Positions 3,951 to 5,880 of a DNA stretch of 5,880 nucleotides are shown in pieces. The position numbers and the translations under genes are program-made. The notes under the pieces are model-generated. The model saw nothing but the letters and a program-made list of their open reading frames with translations, was not told where the DNA came from and did not search any database. This stretch comes from Candidatus Levyibacteriota bacterium. GTDB taxonomy: Bacteria; Patescibacteriota; Microgenomatia; Levybacterales; UBA12049. The stretch lies in assembly GCA_016182225.1 (NCBI GenBank), contig JACOXV010000069.1, positions 1 through 5,880 on the forward strand. The letters run 5' to 3'. Positions within the stretch are counted from its first letter, which is position 1, and each line of letters opens with the position of its first letter.

Positions 3951-4469
3951 ATGGCAAAGACACGGATTCGGGTTTCCACCAGCGCAGAGGACAGGGTTGC
4001 GAGCTATGTTTGGTCAGGCGCCAAGAGCCTTCCCGAACTGATCGACGTAGCGAAGGCCGCGATGGAAGCAGAACACCCTTGTGTTGCTGGTTCATACGTT
4101 CTTCCCAACTCCTGGCTGAATGTTCTCGAAGAGCTGCAGGCTCTTCTGAAACGTAACGGCGTCATCGTTGAGAGCGTAAAGCTCAGTCACGCCGTCCTGG
4201 AGGGAAGGCGAACTCATCCTCTGGAGGGTATTGGCCTGGTAAGTCCTAGATACAGGAAGATGATGCTTCAGGCAGCGACTGAGTCAGAGATCCTCAACCA
4301 GATGTTTCGGATTCGACAGCGAAGTCGGACTGGAGCGGCAAGCTCCGAAGACCTCGACGATGCCGAAATCATCCTCGATTGGCTTATCCGGCATGGATGG
4401 ACCTATGAGAGGATGCAAAACGACGGCTATCCTGATCTGGCAGATCATTTCCCACACATATCCGCATGA
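3951..4469 (+). CDS. 172-aa protein of unknown function
   Basis: I do not recognise the family. The start is secured by AGGAGGA at ideal spacing. The protein is soluble (no signal peptide or membrane helix) and looks mainly helical: a basic N-terminus (MAKTRIRV), WLNVLEELQALLKRNGV (55-71), HAVLEGRRTHPLEGIGLVSP (80-99), YRKMMLQAATESEILNQMF (101-119), then a basic stretch RIRQRSR (120-126), and an acidic helix EDLDDAEIILDWLIRHGW (133-150) before an aromatic-rich tail. No catalytic motif or metal site is evident. Base composition differs sharply from the neighbours: 35 of 60 bases in 4021-4080 are G or C against 19 of 60 in 5041-5100. With its own promoter candidates, structured upstream RNA, strong SD and elaborate terminator it forms a self-contained cassette, perhaps acquired or highly expressed. 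Nucleic-acid binding through the basic segments is only a guess. Confidence 0.8.
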   Translation: MAKTRIRVSTSAEDRVASYVWSGAKSLPELIDVAKAAMEAEHPCVAGSYVLPNSWLNVLEELQALLKRNGVIVESVKLSHAVLEGRRTHPLEGIGLVSPRYRKMMLQAATESEILNQMFRIRQRSRTGAASSEDLDDAEIILDWLIRHGWTYERMQNDGYPDLADHFPHISA

Positions 4470-4478
4470 CACAAGGTG

Positions 4479-4557
4479 CAAACACCCTCGGCCTTTTGGC
4501 CGTCCGCCACTGAAAAGTGGCTTGGATTCTAGGTAACTAGAGAGGGTGTTTGTTTTT
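4479..4557 (+). terminator. Cloverleaf-shaped (four-way junction) terminator or RNA element
   Basis: An outer 11-bp stem CAAACACCCTC/GAGGGTGTTTG (4479-4489 with 4542-4552) encloses three hairpins with almost no unpaired bases: GGCC-TTTT-GGCC (4490-4501); a 3+6-bp stem with a two-base bulge and GAAA loop (4503-4526); TCTAG-GTAA-CTAGA (4528-4541). Two loops are GNRA tetraloops, and the UUUU and AAA loops could touch. TTTTT (4553-4557) follows, so it should terminate transcription of the 172-aa gene. Its complexity goes well beyond an ordinary terminator. It is not a tRNA: stem lengths and invariant bases do not fit. Confidence 0.7.
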
Positions 4558-4593
4558 GCAGTAAAAACTTAAAAATCTATATCAAACAGCTTA

Positions 4594-4623
4594 TTGACAA
4601 GCTCAAACATAAAGCGTCATACT
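4594..4623 (+). promoter_or_regulatory. Candidate promoter of the HTH-TM-fibre protein gene
   Basis: Perfect TTGACA (4594-4599), 18-nt spacer, CATACT (4618-4623). The predicted start near 4630 puts the inverted repeat 4632-4665 at the very 5' end of the mRNA. A short inverted repeat, AGCTT/AAGCT (4588-4603), straddles the -35. Confidence 0.5.
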
Positions 4624-4631
4624 GAGTAAGA

Positions 4632-4665
4632 AACCTATGCAAATCTGTGTATTTATGCATAGGTT
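4632..4665. repeat. 10-bp inverted repeat next to the start codon, hairpin or operator
   Basis: AACCTATGCA (4632-4641) is exactly complementary to TGCATAGGTT (4656-4665). Three further pairs (AAT/ATT) form inside, past a two-base bulge. The repeat ends 6 nt before the ATG at 4672, where the SD would be; no SD is seen. It could be an operator for the HTH encoded immediately downstream, or an mRNA hairpin affecting initiation. Confidence 0.65.
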
Positions 4666-4671
4666 GACAAG

Positions 4672-5880
4672 ATGGATCCTGCCCTGGAAGAAAAAGAGCT
4701 GCTGACTATCGGAGAAGCTGCCAAGAAGCTTAATGTTTCAATAGATACGCTTCGTAGGTGGGATAAAAAAGGCGCTTTACTACCAATCAGAACAGAAGGG
4801 GGGCAGAGAAGATACGATTCTTCACAGCTGGAAAAATTCACCGAAGTCAGAGAAGAAGTTCCTCATTATTTTCTCCAATCCCACAGGAAGTTAATTTTCA
4901 CACTAGTTACGTTATCAGTTTTTTCTGTGATTTTTAGCACTCTATTACTTTTTATACGAAGTCAGCCTGTAGGAATACAAGTTTTAGGAACAGAAACTAA
5001 AGATATCCCATTAAGCGTAATAGTGGGTAATTTATTTTCACTTGTAGGTAAGTCAACGGAGAAGTCTCCGATTATATTTTATAAAAAAGCAAAAAAGCTT
5101 GCATTGGCAAATAAAGTGTCTTTGGAAGGAGAAAAAGCTCAGTTTACTACAGGAAGATTTATTGACTCTTTGTCCGTTGGAGAGGCATCAACCACGCTTT
5201 CTGATGGGGAGCTTTCCTCAAGCGTTAAGCCATTAACAATCGAAGCCTCGGAAAAAATTAACTTTTTCTCTGAATCTAACTTTTTAACATCGGAAGGAGC
5301 GTTAAGTTTGGTTGGCGGGATTATAGCCGAAAGCTTTTCTGGGAATGGATCGAAATTAACTAATATTGATGCAGAAAATATCACTAAAGGCATATTGGAT
5401 TCTACTTATTTGCCGTCAGATGTTTCTTATCTGGGAAAGGAAATTGAGAGCAGTGAAATAAAGGACGGGACGATACTGGCTACAGATCTTGCAGACGGAT
5501 CGATAACCACAACACAGATTAAAGATTCAACAATAGAAAACGGAGATTTAAGAACAGGCTCATTTAGCAACATTACAGCTGTTGGCAATCTAACGTCACT
5601 TACTGTATCAGGCGGAATAAGTGTCGGAGAAGATGCTACTGTTTCAGGAAGAGCAAGATTTACAAAAGTTCCAAGCCTTCCCCACACTGGTACATGGGCT
5701 ATAGACTCAGTTAACTGGAATGTATCAGATGCGACAGTATATATTAATCCCTCAACTGCAACAGCAGACTCAAATCTATTTGGAGTAGCTGTTGCAGGAG
5801 GTGTAAAGTTTGCCATAGATGCAGAAGGAGATATATATGGAAGAAATCTTATCTTGGCTGGTTCAACTACCCAAGGAACT
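4672..5880 (+). CDS. Surface protein with cytoplasmic MerR-type HTH, one TM helix and tail-fibre-like ectodomain (3' end outside window)
   Basis: 403 codons are visible with no stop. Residues 10-57 are a MerR/excisionase-type winged HTH: LLTIGEAAKKLNVSIDTLRR (10-29), W30, then a GGQRRYD wing (43-49). Residues 73-96 form a membrane helix (LIFTLVTLSVFSVIFSTLLLF), preceded by HRK, so the HTH faces the cytoplasm. The rest is Ser/Thr/Gly-rich and extracellular: GNGSKLTNIDAENITKGILD (224-243) resembles phage tail-fibre connectors, and about 262-301 is a decapeptide repeat (EIKDGTILAT, DLADGSITTT, QIKDSTIENG, DLRTGSFSNI). Beta-rich fibre sequence follows. ATG 4672 is the only sensible start: an in-frame TAG lies at 4660-4662. 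It may be an adhesin whose anchor domain binds DNA, or a membrane-tethered regulator sensing through a fibre. The sortase upstream could process it, but its C-terminus is not visible. Confidence 0.85.
   Translation, partial: MDPALEEKELLTIGEAAKKLNVSIDTLRRWDKKGALLPIRTEGGQRRYDSSQLEKFTEVREEVPHYFLQSHRKLIFTLVTLSVFSVIFSTLLLFIRSQPVGIQVLGTETKDIPLSVIVGNLFSLVGKSTEKSPIIFYKKAKKLALANKVSLEGEKAQFTTGRFIDSLSVGEASTTLSDGELSSSVKPLTIEASEKINFFSESNFLTSEGALSLVGGIIAESFSGNGSKLTNIDAENITKGILDSTYLPSDVSYLGKEIESSEIKDGTILATDLADGSITTTQIKDSTIENGDLRTGSFSNITAVGNLTSLTVSGGISVGEDATVSGRARFTKVPSLPHTGTWAIDSVNWNVSDATVYINPSTATADSNLFGVAVAGGVKFAIDAEGDIYGRNLILAGSTTQGT

Noticed and set aside
3763..4095. Minus-strand 110-aa frame opposite the 172-aa gene
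   Set aside because: It overlaps the hairpin chain and the well-supported plus-strand gene, and its composition has no protein-like pattern.
3917..4156. Plus-strand 79-aa frame in another phase of the 172-aa gene
   Set aside because: No SD at its start, and it is rich in Arg/Ser/Gly as expected of an out-of-frame shadow.
4479..4552. Cloverleaf of tRNA size as a tRNA or tmRNA-like gene
   Set aside because: The outer stem is 11 bp, no arm has a 7-nt anticodon loop, and the T-loop motif TTCRA is absent.
3951..4557. 172-aa gene as an integron cassette with an attC-like site
   Set aside because: No paired GTTRRRY/RYYYAAC core sites and no integrase are seen, and the structured element ends in a U-run as a terminator does.
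5139..5816. Two minus-strand frames (84 and 129 aa) under the fibre-protein gene
   Set aside because: The plus strand is one continuous well-formed protein; the frames result from its Ser/Thr-rich codon pattern read backwards.

Overview
The window looks like part of a chromosome from a small-genome, mostly AT-rich bacterium. The best guess is the Candidate Phyla Radiation / Patescibacteria, possibly a Microgenomates-type lineage. That rests on the mix of genes: an M16 peptidase, an enlarged zinc-lid nucleoside monophosphate kinase, a membrane-anchored DsbA-like protein, a sortase, a free-standing four-helix-bundle (23S rRNA intervening-sequence type) gene, and an HTH-TM-fibre surface protein. 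tRNA genes lack encoded CCA and most genes have poor Shine-Dalgarno (SD) sites. The placement is inference; there is no rRNA or marker gene to prove it.

Layout. 1-136: 3' end of an M16-family peptidase. 132-611: a compact element carrying a four-helix-bundle gene on the minus strand, bounded by inverted arrays of a 9-nt repeat. 651-1730: the kinase, preceded by a 7-nt-period repeat. 1731-1843: GC-rich intergenic DNA. 1861-2483 (minus): a DsbA-like gene broken by a frameshift, apparently with an internal deletion. 2537-2608 (minus) tRNA-Pro(CGG) and 2707-2778 (plus) tRNA-Arg(CCT) diverge from a spacer made largely of a 7-nt repeat. 2785-3492: a sortase starting 6 nt after tRNA-Arg. 3501-3590: the C-terminal coding remnant of a second, diverged sortase. 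3493-3950: no convincing protein gene, but a 32-bp palindrome, a good promoter and a chain of contiguous hairpins. 3951-4469: an unrecognised 172-aa protein with a strong SD and higher GC than its surroundings, closed by a cloverleaf-shaped terminator (4479-4557). 4672-5880: a large protein running off the window, with a cytoplasmic MerR-type HTH, one membrane helix and a tail-fibre-like exterior.

Functionally, the sortase and the HTH-TM-fibre protein suggest a cell-surface region; no sortase sorting signal is visible inside the window, so a substrate link is only contextual. The DsbA-like protein would have served extracytoplasmic disulfide chemistry but is probably dead or altered. The most unusual parts are (a) the intervening-sequence-like element outside any rRNA gene, (b) the structured-RNA cassette around the 172-aa orphan gene, (c) a tRNA acceptor strand that appears to double as the sortase ribosome-binding site, and (d) the HTH-TM-fibre fusion. 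All folds, promoters and spacings were worked out by eye, without software or database searches.
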